6,812 bases of DNA from an uncultured Lachnospiraceae bacterium (GTDB lineage Bacteria; Bacillota; Clostridia; Lachnospirales; Lachnospiraceae). The stretch lies in assembly GCA_902767235.1 (NCBI GenBank), contig CACXGR010000090.1, forward strand, positions 1 through 6,812. The letters run 5' to 3'. The stretch's first letter is position 1, and each line of letters begins with the position of its first letter. The translations under genes were made by a program, and so were the position numbers. Of the stretch, positions 1 through 6,182 are shown in pieces. The notes under the pieces are model-generated. The model saw nothing but the letters and a program-made list of their open reading frames with translations, did no database searches and had not been told where the DNA came from.

Positions 1-89
1 CCTGCTGGGCGCATCTGGCACTGTTTGCAGTCATCTTCGCGGTGCTCTCCATAATCGTGCTGGAATTCATCGACAACGACAGGCGATAA
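1..89 (+). CDS. C-terminal end of a membrane protein, 5' part outside window
   Basis: An open frame enters from the left edge (first complete codon at base 3) and stops at TAA 87-89, giving 28 residues that end in EFIDNDRR. About 20 of these are hydrophobic (LALFAVIFAVLSIIVLEF), which looks like a final transmembrane helix followed by a short charged tail, probably cytoplasmic by the positive-inside rule. The family cannot be identified from so little. The next gene begins 46 bases downstream on the same strand with no clear terminator between them, so the two could be co-transcribed. The call of a coding end rests on the in-frame hydrophobic stretch and the fit with the next gene's spacing. 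Confidence 0.55.
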   Translation, partial: CWAHLALFAVIFAVLSIIVLEFIDNDRR

Positions 90-120
90 AGAGATCATAG
101 TTTTCACTTTTTCTTCAGAT

Positions 121-127
121 GAGGAGG
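121..127 (+). promoter_or_regulatory. Shine-Dalgarno of pap
   Basis: GAGGAGG lies 8 bases before the ATG at 136 and fixes that start codon. The 46-base gap before the gene holds no convincing promoter, so transcription probably comes from further upstream. Confidence 0.75.
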
Positions 128-135
128 TTGCAGAG

Positions 136-1617
136 ATGTTGAAGGATTTTGTCAAGGCACAGGAACCGGAGGAGGAAGAACTTCGAAGAGAGCTGAAGGA
201 AGCCCAGGAAAAGCTGGCCGGCTATCAGATGCAGATCAAGAACGCCAAGCTTCCGGTCATGGTCATCTTCGAGGGCTGGGGCGCCGCCGGCAAGGGCAGC
301 GTCATCGGAAGAGTGATCAAGAGCATCGATCCCCGCTTTTTCAAGGTGCGGACCATGGCCGCCCCCACCGATGAAGAGCGGCGGTATCCTTTCCTCCACC
401 GCTATCTTCTGGAAATCCCGGAGGCGGGCAAATTCACTTTCTATGATACCTACTGGATGAACGAGGTGACGACGCAGCTGATGGAGGGCGAACTGGACGA
501 GGCCGAGTACAAGAAACGCGTCCGCAGTATCAATACGACCGAGCGGTCTCTGACGGACAACGGCTACCTGGTCATGAAGTTCTTCTTCCACATCAGCAAA
601 AAAGAGCAGAAGCGCAGGCTTCTGGAATTGATGTCGGACAAGAACACCAGCTGGCGGGTTCTCCCGGACGACCTGTATGAAAACAAGCACTACAAGAAAT
701 ACCTGGCTGTCTACGAGCAGTACCTCGAGGACACGGACCGCGCCGCCGCTCCCTGGTACATCATCGACGCCTCGAACAAAAAATGGGCGGAGCTGCAGGT
801 TCTTCGCTACCTCAATCAGGGGATCGATACCGCGCTCAAGAATCATGCCCTGGCTGCACCGATCCGCCAGAATATCTTCCCTCTGAATCCGATCCCCAAG
901 CTCTCCGAGGTCTCTCTGGCTGACAAGACGCTGACCAAAGAGGAATACGACCTGGAGCTGAACCGGCTGCAGAAGGAACTGCGCGGGCTGCACTATGAGC
1001 TCTACCGCAAGAAGATCCCCGTCATCATCGCCTATGAGGGATGGGACGCCGCCGGCAAGGGAGGCAATATCAAGCGGATCACGAGTGCGCTCGATCCCCG
1101 CGGATTTGAGGTTCACCCCATCGCCAGCCCAGAGCCCCACGAAAAAGCGAGGCATTTCCTCTGGCGCTTTTGGACAAGGCTGCCCAAGGACGGACATATC
1201 GCCATCTTCGACCGCACCTGGTACGGCCGCGTCATGGTGGAGAGGCTGGAGGGCTTCTGCAGCGAGAACGATTGGCAGCGCGCCTACAATGAGATAAACG
1301 AGTTTGAGAAAGAACTCGCCGACTGGGGCGCCGTCGTGATCAAGTTCTGGGTGCAGATCGACAATCAGACCCAGCTTCAGCGCTTCACGGACCGCCAGAA
1401 CACGCCTGAGAAACAGTGGAAGATCACCGACGAGGACTGGAGAAACCGGGAGAAGTGGAACCAGTATGAGGAGGCCATAGACGAGATGCTCCAGAAGACG
1501 AACACGGCCTTCGCGCCCTGGTATATCCTGGAGTCCAACGACAAGCGGTACGCGCGCATCAAGGCGCTCCGGATCGTCGTCGATGCGCTCAGGAAGGCCT
1601 GCAAAGATAAGAAGTGA
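136..1617 (+). CDS. pap: Polyphosphate:AMP phosphotransferase, two fused PPK2 domains
   Basis: This 493-residue cytoplasmic protein matches the class II PPK2 layout: two tandem PPK2 kinase domains (about 30-230 and 280-485). The family transfers phosphate from inorganic polyphosphate to AMP, making ADP. The C-terminal domain has the full catalytic set: Walker A GWDAAGKGG (302-310, Lys308, Asp304), Walker B-like FDRTWYGR (358-365) and a basic lid region (RFTDRQNTPEKQWK, 416-429). The N-terminal domain keeps a P-loop (GWGAAGKGS, 47-55) but has Gly in place of the Asp, and its second motif reads YDTYWMNE (103-110) without the DR pair. It is therefore probably structural rather than catalytic, as known for other two-domain members. 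An acidic, Lys/Glu-rich helix occupies residues 10-30. The length is normal for the family (about 475-500). A lipoprotein gene follows after 19 bases. Substrate preference for AMP over ADP is inferred from the two-domain architecture. Confidence 0.93.
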   Translation: MLKDFVKAQEPEEEELRRELKEAQEKLAGYQMQIKNAKLPVMVIFEGWGAAGKGSVIGRVIKSIDPRFFKVRTMAAPTDEERRYPFLHRYLLEIPEAGKFTFYDTYWMNEVTTQLMEGELDEAEYKKRVRSINTTERSLTDNGYLVMKFFFHISKKEQKRRLLELMSDKNTSWRVLPDDLYENKHYKKYLAVYEQYLEDTDRAAAPWYIIDASNKKWAELQVLRYLNQGIDTALKNHALAAPIRQNIFPLNPIPKLSEVSLADKTLTKEEYDLELNRLQKELRGLHYELYRKKIPVIIAYEGWDAAGKGGNIKRITSALDPRGFEVHPIASPEPHEKARHFLWRFWTRLPKDGHIAIFDRTWYGRVMVERLEGFCSENDWQRAYNEINEFEKELADWGAVVIKFWVQIDNQTQLQRFTDRQNTPEKQWKITDEDWRNREKWNQYEEAIDEMLQKTNTAFAPWYILESNDKRYARIKALRIVVDALRKACKDKK

Positions 1618-1636
1618 GAAAAGAGGACAATACTGA

Positions 1637-2305
1637 ATGAACAGAAACCATAAATACTCCGCGCTCCTCATATCGGTCATGATGATCGCGGCGCTGATCC
1701 TGTGCAGCTGCGGCGGCAGTGCCGATACTGCTTCGAAAGAATCCGACGCGCAGAGCTATGTAAAAGCGATGCTCGACATGATGTGCCTGGGCGACTACGA
1801 CCACTCCGTAAAATTTGAAGGTATCGAGGAAGGGGAGGAAGCCAATGCCCGGGACGCCATGATCGACGACGCGATGGGCGCCATTGAAGGCGATATCAGC
1901 GACGAGATCCGGCAGGAATACAAAGAAGCACTGACCGAGGCCCTCTCCAAGACCAAATATACTGTCGGAAAAGCCGAAAAGACCGAAGACGGCGGATATG
2001 ACGTCACGGTGACGATCGAGCCTCTCAAGCTCTTCGCCGGGATCAATGACAGTTCGGAGGAAATGAACGAACTCTTTCCTGAGAATGAAGATACCTCCGC
2101 GCTCACCGACGAGGAGCTCAACAACCGCTTCTACGGCTTCATGGTCAAGCAGATGAAAGAAGGTCTGCAGGATCCCGTCTACGGGCCGGCGCAGGAAGTC
2201 GTCGTGCACTGCACGCCCTCCGGAGACGGCGAAGAAGTCTTCAGCATCTCCGATGAAGACGGCGCCAGGCTGGGCGAGCTGCTGCTCTCCACAGACACAG
2301 AATAG
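1637..2305 (+). CDS. Small acidic secreted lipoprotein of unknown function
   Basis: This 222-residue protein has a basic N-terminus (MNRNHKYS), a hydrophobic core (residues 8-22) and a lipobox LCSC with the predicted lipidated Cys25. A Gly/Ser/Asp-rich linker follows, so it is likely anchored to the outer face of the membrane after signal peptidase II processing. The mature part is strongly acidic. It has an alpha-helical first half (about 38-106), then beta-rich stretches (GGYDVTVTIEPL near 119-130, and AQEVVVHC near 185-192), an order reminiscent of the NTF2-like small lipoproteins of Firmicutes. I do not recognise a named family and assign no function. An AAGAGG sequence 10 bases before the ATG supports the start. 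The 19-base gap to pap and the terminator downstream suggest it is the last gene of the pap unit. Confidence 0.82.
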   Translation: MNRNHKYSALLISVMMIAALILCSCGGSADTASKESDAQSYVKAMLDMMCLGDYDHSVKFEGIEEGEEANARDAMIDDAMGAIEGDISDEIRQEYKEALTEALSKTKYTVGKAEKTEDGGYDVTVTIEPLKLFAGINDSSEEMNELFPENEDTSALTDEELNNRFYGFMVKQMKEGLQDPVYGPAQEVVVHCTPSGDGEEVFSISDEDGARLGELLLSTDTE

Positions 2306-2360
2306 CATTTCATGCGATCATTTAAGCGTACCGGAGCCCGGGGCTGCGGTGCATCAGCGG

Positions 2361-2389
2361 GAAGCTGCCGGCATCGGCAGCTTCTTTTT
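2361..2389 (+). terminator. Rho-independent terminator after the lipoprotein gene
   Basis: A perfect 10-bp inverted repeat (GAAGCTGCCG / CGGCAGCTTC) with a GCAT loop is followed directly by TTTTT (2385-2389). It starts 55 bases after the lipoprotein stop codon and separates the pap unit from the potassium operon. Confidence 0.92.
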
Positions 2390-2410
2390 GCGCGCTCCGC
2401 CTTAACACAA

Positions 2411-2444
2411 ATCTTTATGTCATCTTTATATCGATCTTAATAAC
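2411..2444 (+). promoter_or_regulatory. Tandem 11-bp repeats, candidate KdpE-type operator
   Basis: Three direct repeats lie nearly end to end: ATCTTTATGTC (2411-2421), ATCTTTATATC (2422-2432) and ATCTTAATAAC (2434-2444). Units 1 and 2 match at 10 of 11 positions, and units 2 and 3 at 9 of 11. A CTTAA at 2401 falls in the same phase, giving CTTWA cores at 2401, 2413, 2424 and 2436. OmpR/PhoB-family regulators, which include KdpE, bind as tandem dimers to direct repeats spaced by about one helical turn. The operon encodes such a regulator, so autoregulation is the natural inference. The strand of action is toward ktrB. Confidence 0.6.
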
Positions 2445-2470
2445 CTTATCCCCGTTTTAATACAGCCTCC

Positions 2471-2478
2471 TGTAATAT
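2471..2478 (+). promoter_or_regulatory. Candidate -10 element of the ktrBA-kdpDE promoter
   Basis: TG followed by TAATAT (hexamer 2473-2478, 4 of 6 matches to TATAAT) is the best -10-like sequence in the 227-base gap. No TTGACA-like -35 sits 15-18 bases upstream, as is common for activator-dependent promoters. Transcription would begin near 2485 and place the tandem repeats at about -41 to -74, a typical activator position. The assignment is tentative because AT-rich matches are easy to find here. Confidence 0.35.
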
Positions 2479-2532
2479 ACACTTAACAAGCTGAGCTGAA
2501 CAGTTTTTGACTTACGCAGGACGGAGGAACTT

Positions 2533-3867
2533 ATGAGGATCATAACACGGCAGATCAAAATATCCTCTTTTCAGATCATAATCGGAAGTTTTCTCGCCGT
2601 AATCCTCCTGGGCGCTTTTTTGCTCATGCTGCCGATCTCTTCGGCTGCCGGCGTCGTTACGCCTTTCTCAGACGCGCTCTTTACCTCCACTTCCGCGATC
2701 TGTGTGACCGGACTGGTCGTCCACGACACTTTCCGGTACTGGTCCCTCTTCGGGAAGATCTGCATCCTGATCCTGATCCAGATCGGCGGCCTGGGAACCA
2801 TCACGCTGGCAACATTTGCCACCATGATGGCCGGACGCAAGATCAGTCTTTTTCAGCGAAGCGTGATGAGGGACGCCGTGTCCGCCGATGACATCGGCAG
2901 CATCGCCCCCTTCACCTTATTTATTCTGACGGGCACTCTGGCAGTGGAACTCCTGGGAGTTTTTTTTCTCTTTCCCATTTTCTTCCGGGAGTATCCACTG
3001 CCCCAGAGTATCCTATATGCCGTATTCCATTCCGTCTCCGCATTCTGCAATGCCGGATTTGACCTTATGGGAAAGGCGCAGCCCTACTCCTCCCTTACGG
3101 GCTATACAGGAAGCATTCTGATGAACCTCACCATCATGTCCCTGATCGTCATGGGCGGCCTGGGCTTCAGGACATGGGAGGATGTCCTGAAGAACAAATT
3201 CAGGGTTCATAAGTACTCCCTTCAGACCAAGCTGATCCTCGCTACCACCGCGGCCCTGATCTTTCTCCCGGCAGCCGGTTTCTTCTTTTTAGAATATCAG
3301 GGCGTGCCGTTCAAAGAGCGGCTGCTCGCATCCCTCTTTCAATCTGTTACGACCCGAACCGCCGGTTTCAACACCACCGACTTTGACGCCTTTTCCGATT
3401 CCGGAAAACTGCTCAGTATCATCCTTATGCTCATCGGCGGATCTCCCGGATCCACCGCAGGCGGCATGAAGACCACTACTTTCGCTGTTCTGATCCTCAA
3501 TGCTCTCGGCACCTTCCGCCACAGAGACGAGGCCTCGGCATTTTTCCGCAGGATCAGCGACGGGACCGTCAAAATAGCGGCGACCATATTCGCTCTCTAT
3601 CTTACCCTTTTCACGGCGGGCGCCATGATCATCAGCATCAAAGAATCTCTTCCTCTTTTGACATGCATGTTCGAGGCGGCCTCCGCGATCGGAACCGTGG
3701 GACTGACACTGGGCATTACGCCGCAGCTCAGTCACCTTTCGAGGGCGATCCTTATATTTCTGATGTATTTTGGCAGAGTCGGAGGACTGACTCTGATCTA
3801 CGCCACTGTTCCATCCCGCAGGCTGCGCAATCAGCGTCTCCCGCTGGCAAACGTATCTGTGGGCTGA
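2533..3867 (+). CDS. ktrB: Potassium uptake protein, TrkH/KtrB family translocating subunit
   Basis: This 444-residue integral membrane protein carries K+ (often Na+-coupled) into the cell as the pore subunit of a Ktr/Trk system. All four pseudo-repeats of the superfamily of K+ transporters are visible through their pore loops: TSTSAICVTGL (51-61, Gly60), HSVSAFCNAGF (166-176, Gly175), QSVTTRTAGFN (270-280, Gly278) and EAASAIGTVGL (381-391, Gly390). Each keeps the filter glycine. The flexible intramembrane gating loop of the third repeat is present (GGSPGSTAGGMKTTT, 302-316), as is the conserved Arg415 of the last helix. The length fits KtrB (about 440-455) better than the longer TrkH (about 480). 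GGAGG at 2523-2527 sets the start. ktrA follows after 57 bases. An eight-T run at 2960-2967 lies inside the gene. Confidence 0.93.
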   Translation: MRIITRQIKISSFQIIIGSFLAVILLGAFLLMLPISSAAGVVTPFSDALFTSTSAICVTGLVVHDTFRYWSLFGKICILILIQIGGLGTITLATFATMMAGRKISLFQRSVMRDAVSADDIGSIAPFTLFILTGTLAVELLGVFFLFPIFFREYPLPQSILYAVFHSVSAFCNAGFDLMGKAQPYSSLTGYTGSILMNLTIMSLIVMGGLGFRTWEDVLKNKFRVHKYSLQTKLILATTAALIFLPAAGFFFLEYQGVPFKERLLASLFQSVTTRTAGFNTTDFDAFSDSGKLLSIILMLIGGSPGSTAGGMKTTTFAVLILNALGTFRHRDEASAFFRRISDGTVKIAATIFALYLTLFTAGAMIISIKESLPLLTCMFEAASAIGTVGLTLGITPQLSHLSRAILIFLMYFGRVGGLTLIYATVPSRRLRNQRLPLANVSVG

Positions 3868-3872
3868 TCGGA

Positions 3873-3886
3873 CGGCTTATGAGCCG
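3873..3886 (+). other. Small hairpin in the ktrB-ktrA gap
   Basis: CGGCT (3873-3877) and AGCCG (3882-3886) pair around a TATG loop, just after the ktrB stop. The stem is only 5 bp with no T-run, so it is not a terminator. It could slightly stabilise an mRNA end or be chance. Confidence 0.25.
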
Positions 3887-3924
3887 CATCGATCCCCCCG
3901 CCGGACAGGAAAGGAAGTATTCTA

Positions 3925-4569
3925 ATGAAAAATATACTGATCATCGGACTTGGACGTTTCGGACGCCACTGTGCCAAAAAACTGACGGAACTGGGACACC
4001 AGGTAATGGCCGTTGACGTTCGTGAGGACAGAGTGGATACCGTGCTCCCCTACGTGACAGACGGCCTGATCGGCAACAGCACAAAGGCGGATTTCATGAA
4101 GGGCCTGGGTGTCAAAAACTACGACGTCTGTATTGTCGCCATCGGCGATGATTTCCAAAGCTCCCTCGAGACCACTGCCCTTTTAAAGGATCTGGGAGCG
4201 CAATATGTCGTTGCGAGGGCTGCCAGAGACGTTCACGCAAGATTTTTGGCAAGAAATGGTGCTGATGAGGTGATCTATCCCGAAAGACAGCTTGCCGAAT
4301 GGACCGCAATACGCTATAGTTCGAATCATATTTTGGATTATACTCCGCTCAGCGAAGAGTATGCGGTCTACGAGATCGAGATACCTGCAAACTGGACCGG
4401 CAAGAGCCTGGCAGAGCTGGATCTAAGGCGCAAGCATCAGGTAAATGTGTTTGCCATCAAGCAGGGAGAACGCCTCATCATGGATGTCCATCCTGACGTC
4501 CCGCTCAGGAAGAACCAGACGCTTCTGGTCATCGGAAAAAACAAGGAAATCAATAAATGTCTTCAGTAA
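3925..4569 (+). CDS. ktrA: RCK-domain regulatory subunit of the K+ transporter (KtrA/TrkA type)
   Basis: This 214-residue cytoplasmic protein forms the octameric gating ring that sits under KtrB and opens it according to bound nucleotide. An RCK_N Rossmann domain (1-135) shows GLGRFG (8-13) and the acidic end of the second strand, Asp31, which contacts the nucleotide ribose. VAIGDD (71-76) and the IYPE segment ending at Glu120 correspond to the conserved positions I recall in Bacillus KtrA. An RCK_C domain spans about 138-210 (EYAVYEIEIPANWTGKSL through LLVIGKNKE). In Firmicutes RCK_C domains of KtrA can bind cyclic di-AMP, which is possible here but not visible in sequence. A single RCK pair, rather than the duplicated one of E. 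coli TrkA, fits the Ktr type. AAGGA at 3911-3915 precedes the ATG by 9 bases. Its last 13 bases overlap the kinase gene. Confidence 0.93.
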   Translation: MKNILIIGLGRFGRHCAKKLTELGHQVMAVDVREDRVDTVLPYVTDGLIGNSTKADFMKGLGVKNYDVCIVAIGDDFQSSLETTALLKDLGAQYVVARAARDVHARFLARNGADEVIYPERQLAEWTAIRYSSNHILDYTPLSEEYAVYEIEIPANWTGKSLAELDLRRKHQVNVFAIKQGERLIMDVHPDVPLRKNQTLLVIGKNKEINKCLQ

Positions 4570-6182
4570 CTCCTCATTCCTTCGGGCCGTCGGCGAAGAA
4601 GCTGTTCCAGACGAACCTTTTGGCCCGCCAGTTCAAGAACCGGCGAAGCCTGCCTCTGGACTTTGTGATGTACAACGCAGTCCTGGCGGGCTGCACACTG
4701 ATCGGTCTTCTGTTCCGATCCCTGGGATTCTCAGATGCCACGATCATTTCCGTCTATATTTTGGGCGTGTTGATATCGGCAGTTCTGGTCACGAGCTATA
4801 TCAGCAACATCATCGTCTCCTTCGAGGCCATGATCGTGTTCAACTTCTTCTTCACGCAGCCGCTGTTCACACTGCACGCCTATGATGCGGAGTATCCGGT
4901 CACTTTTGTCGTCATGCTGATCGTGTCCTTTATCTCCACCTACATTGCAGCAGGACTCAAGGCGATCGCAATGCAGTCGGACGAGACCTATGAGAGGACC
5001 AAGCTTCTGTTTGACACAGCGACTCAGCTCCACAAGCTCAGTGATTACGATGAGATCCTGAGCACCACGGGAAGCCAGCTGGCCAAGCTCATGGACAAGC
5101 CGGTATACCTGTATGACATGAGCCGGGGACCGGAAACCTCCCTGCTCTTCTATCCGGGAGAGGCTTTCCCCGAGGAGATCCCCACAAATATCAAGTGGCT
5201 CTCGCCGGTAAAGTGGGTGAACCGGAACAACCGGGAGGCAGGTATAGGGACGGATATGTTTCCCTCCAACGAAATGCGTTTTCTCCCTGTGAGCAGCCAC
5301 GATCATGTCTACGCGGTCTTCGGATACAATCCTGAAGACCCCGACCGGAAGAAAGGAGAGAACATTCAGCTCAATCCCTTCGACCGGGAGCTGATCGTCT
5401 CGATCCTGGGAGAGTGCTCCATGGCTCTGGAGAGGGAGCGGATCCAGCGCGAAAAGGAGGAGGAAGTGCTGCGCCGGCGCAATGAAAAGCTTCGCGCCGA
5501 CCTGCTCAGGTCCATCTCCCACGACCTCAGGACGCCGCTGACCTCGATCTCCGGCAACGCCAGCAATCTGCTCTACTTAGGAGACGACTTTGACGATGAG
5601 ACAAGAAAGCGCCTCTACTCCGATATCTACGATGATTCGGTCTGGCTGATCAGCCTTGTGGAGAATCTTTTGGCGGTCAGCCGCATCGAAGACGGTACGA
5701 TGCAGCTTCACCGCAAGCTCGAGCTTTTAGACGATATTATTTCGGAAGCGCTGATGCACATTGACAGGAGAGCTTCCCAGTACACCATCCTTGCGGAGCC
5801 CTCCGACGAGACGCTTCTGGTGGATGTGGACGGCAGACTGATCGTTCAGGTTCTCATCAATCTAATCAACAACGCGATCCAATACACTCCTCCGGGTTCT
5901 GTCATACAGATCGGCAGCGTGAATATGGGGGACTGCGTAAAGGTCACTGTCTCCGACGATGGCCCCGGAATTCCGGATTCGGAAAAAGACAGCGTATTCA
6001 CAATGTTTTACAGCGGCAGCCAAAAAGTGAAGGACTCCAAGCGAAGTCTCGGCCTGGGACTGGCACTCTGCCGCTCAATCGTCCGGGCACACGGATGCGA
6101 GATCATGCTGGATGACAACATGCCTCACGGATGCCGTTTTTCTTTCACACTGCCTGTTAAGGAGGTGACACTGCATGAATAA
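4557..6182 (+). CDS. kdpD: KdpD-like sensor histidine kinase lacking the N-terminal KdpD/USP modules
   Basis: This 541-residue membrane kinase is expected to autophosphorylate and pass phosphate to the regulator encoded next. It begins with about 35 soluble residues, then the DUF4118 four-helix region (about 36-134, with the hallmark FNFFFTQPLFTLHAYD at 95-110). A GAF-like linker follows (about 145-290), then a charged coiled coil (290-317), HisKA with SISHDLRTP (His322; HDLRT also implies phosphatase ability) and HATPase_c with the N box (NLINNA, 435-440), DDGPGIP (467-473), FTMFYSG (481-487) and SLGLGLALC (497-505). E. coli KdpD is about 890 residues; the roughly 350-residue cytoplasmic KdpD and USP sensor region is absent. 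No frameshift is needed: the start overlaps ktrA by 13 bases with AAGGA at 4543-4547, so the short form is probably native. The end overlaps the regulator gene by 8 bases. Confidence 0.93.
   Translation: MSSVTPHSFGPSAKKLFQTNLLARQFKNRRSLPLDFVMYNAVLAGCTLIGLLFRSLGFSDATIISVYILGVLISAVLVTSYISNIIVSFEAMIVFNFFFTQPLFTLHAYDAEYPVTFVVMLIVSFISTYIAAGLKAIAMQSDETYERTKLLFDTATQLHKLSDYDEILSTTGSQLAKLMDKPVYLYDMSRGPETSLLFYPGEAFPEEIPTNIKWLSPVKWVNRNNREAGIGTDMFPSNEMRFLPVSSHDHVYAVFGYNPEDPDRKKGENIQLNPFDRELIVSILGECSMALERERIQREKEEEVLRRRNEKLRADLLRSISHDLRTPLTSISGNASNLLYLGDDFDDETRKRLYSDIYDDSVWLISLVENLLAVSRIEDGTMQLHRKLELLDDIISEALMHIDRRASQYTILAEPSDETLLVDVDGRLIVQVLINLINNAIQYTPPGSVIQIGSVNMGDCVKVTVSDDGPGIPDSEKDSVFTMFYSGSQKVKDSKRSLGLGLALCRSIVRAHGCEIMLDDNMPHGCRFSFTLPVKEVTLHE
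6159..6167 (+). promoter_or_regulatory. Strong Shine-Dalgarno of the response regulator, inside the kinase gene
   Basis: AAGGAGGTG lies within the last codons of the kinase, with its GGAGG core ending 9 bases before the ATG at 6175. It is the strongest ribosome site in the window, decides the regulator start and suggests the regulator is made at high level relative to its kinase. Confidence 0.85.

Noticed and set aside
115..1680. Long 521-codon open frame on the - strand opposite pap
   Set aside because: It is almost fully antisense to a clear PPK2-family gene. Its translation is a low-complexity Leu/Val/Asp-rich mirror of the pap codons with no recognisable domain, as expected from codon bias in the sense gene.
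1589..2308. 239-codon - strand open frame opposite the lipoprotein gene
   Set aside because: The sense strand has a signal peptide, lipobox, ribosome site and terminator in the right order. The antisense frame has none of these.
2506..2511. TTGACT as a -35 element just before ktrB
   Set aside because: A matching -10 would fall at or inside the start of ktrB, downstream of its ribosome site, so it cannot drive a leadered ktrB message.
3663..4016. + strand open frame bridging ktrB and ktrA
   Set aside because: It overlaps the ends of two well-supported genes in another frame, and its composition is that of a shifted reading of ktrB and ktrA.
4557..4700. Kinase gene as a frameshifted full-length KdpD
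   Set aside because: The upstream sequence is an intact ktrA with its own conserved RCK_C end. There is no room for or trace of the missing KdpD region.
4731..5522. 263-codon - strand open frame inside the kinase gene
   Set aside because: It lies wholly within a histidine kinase with intact domains and has no recognisable domain of its own.
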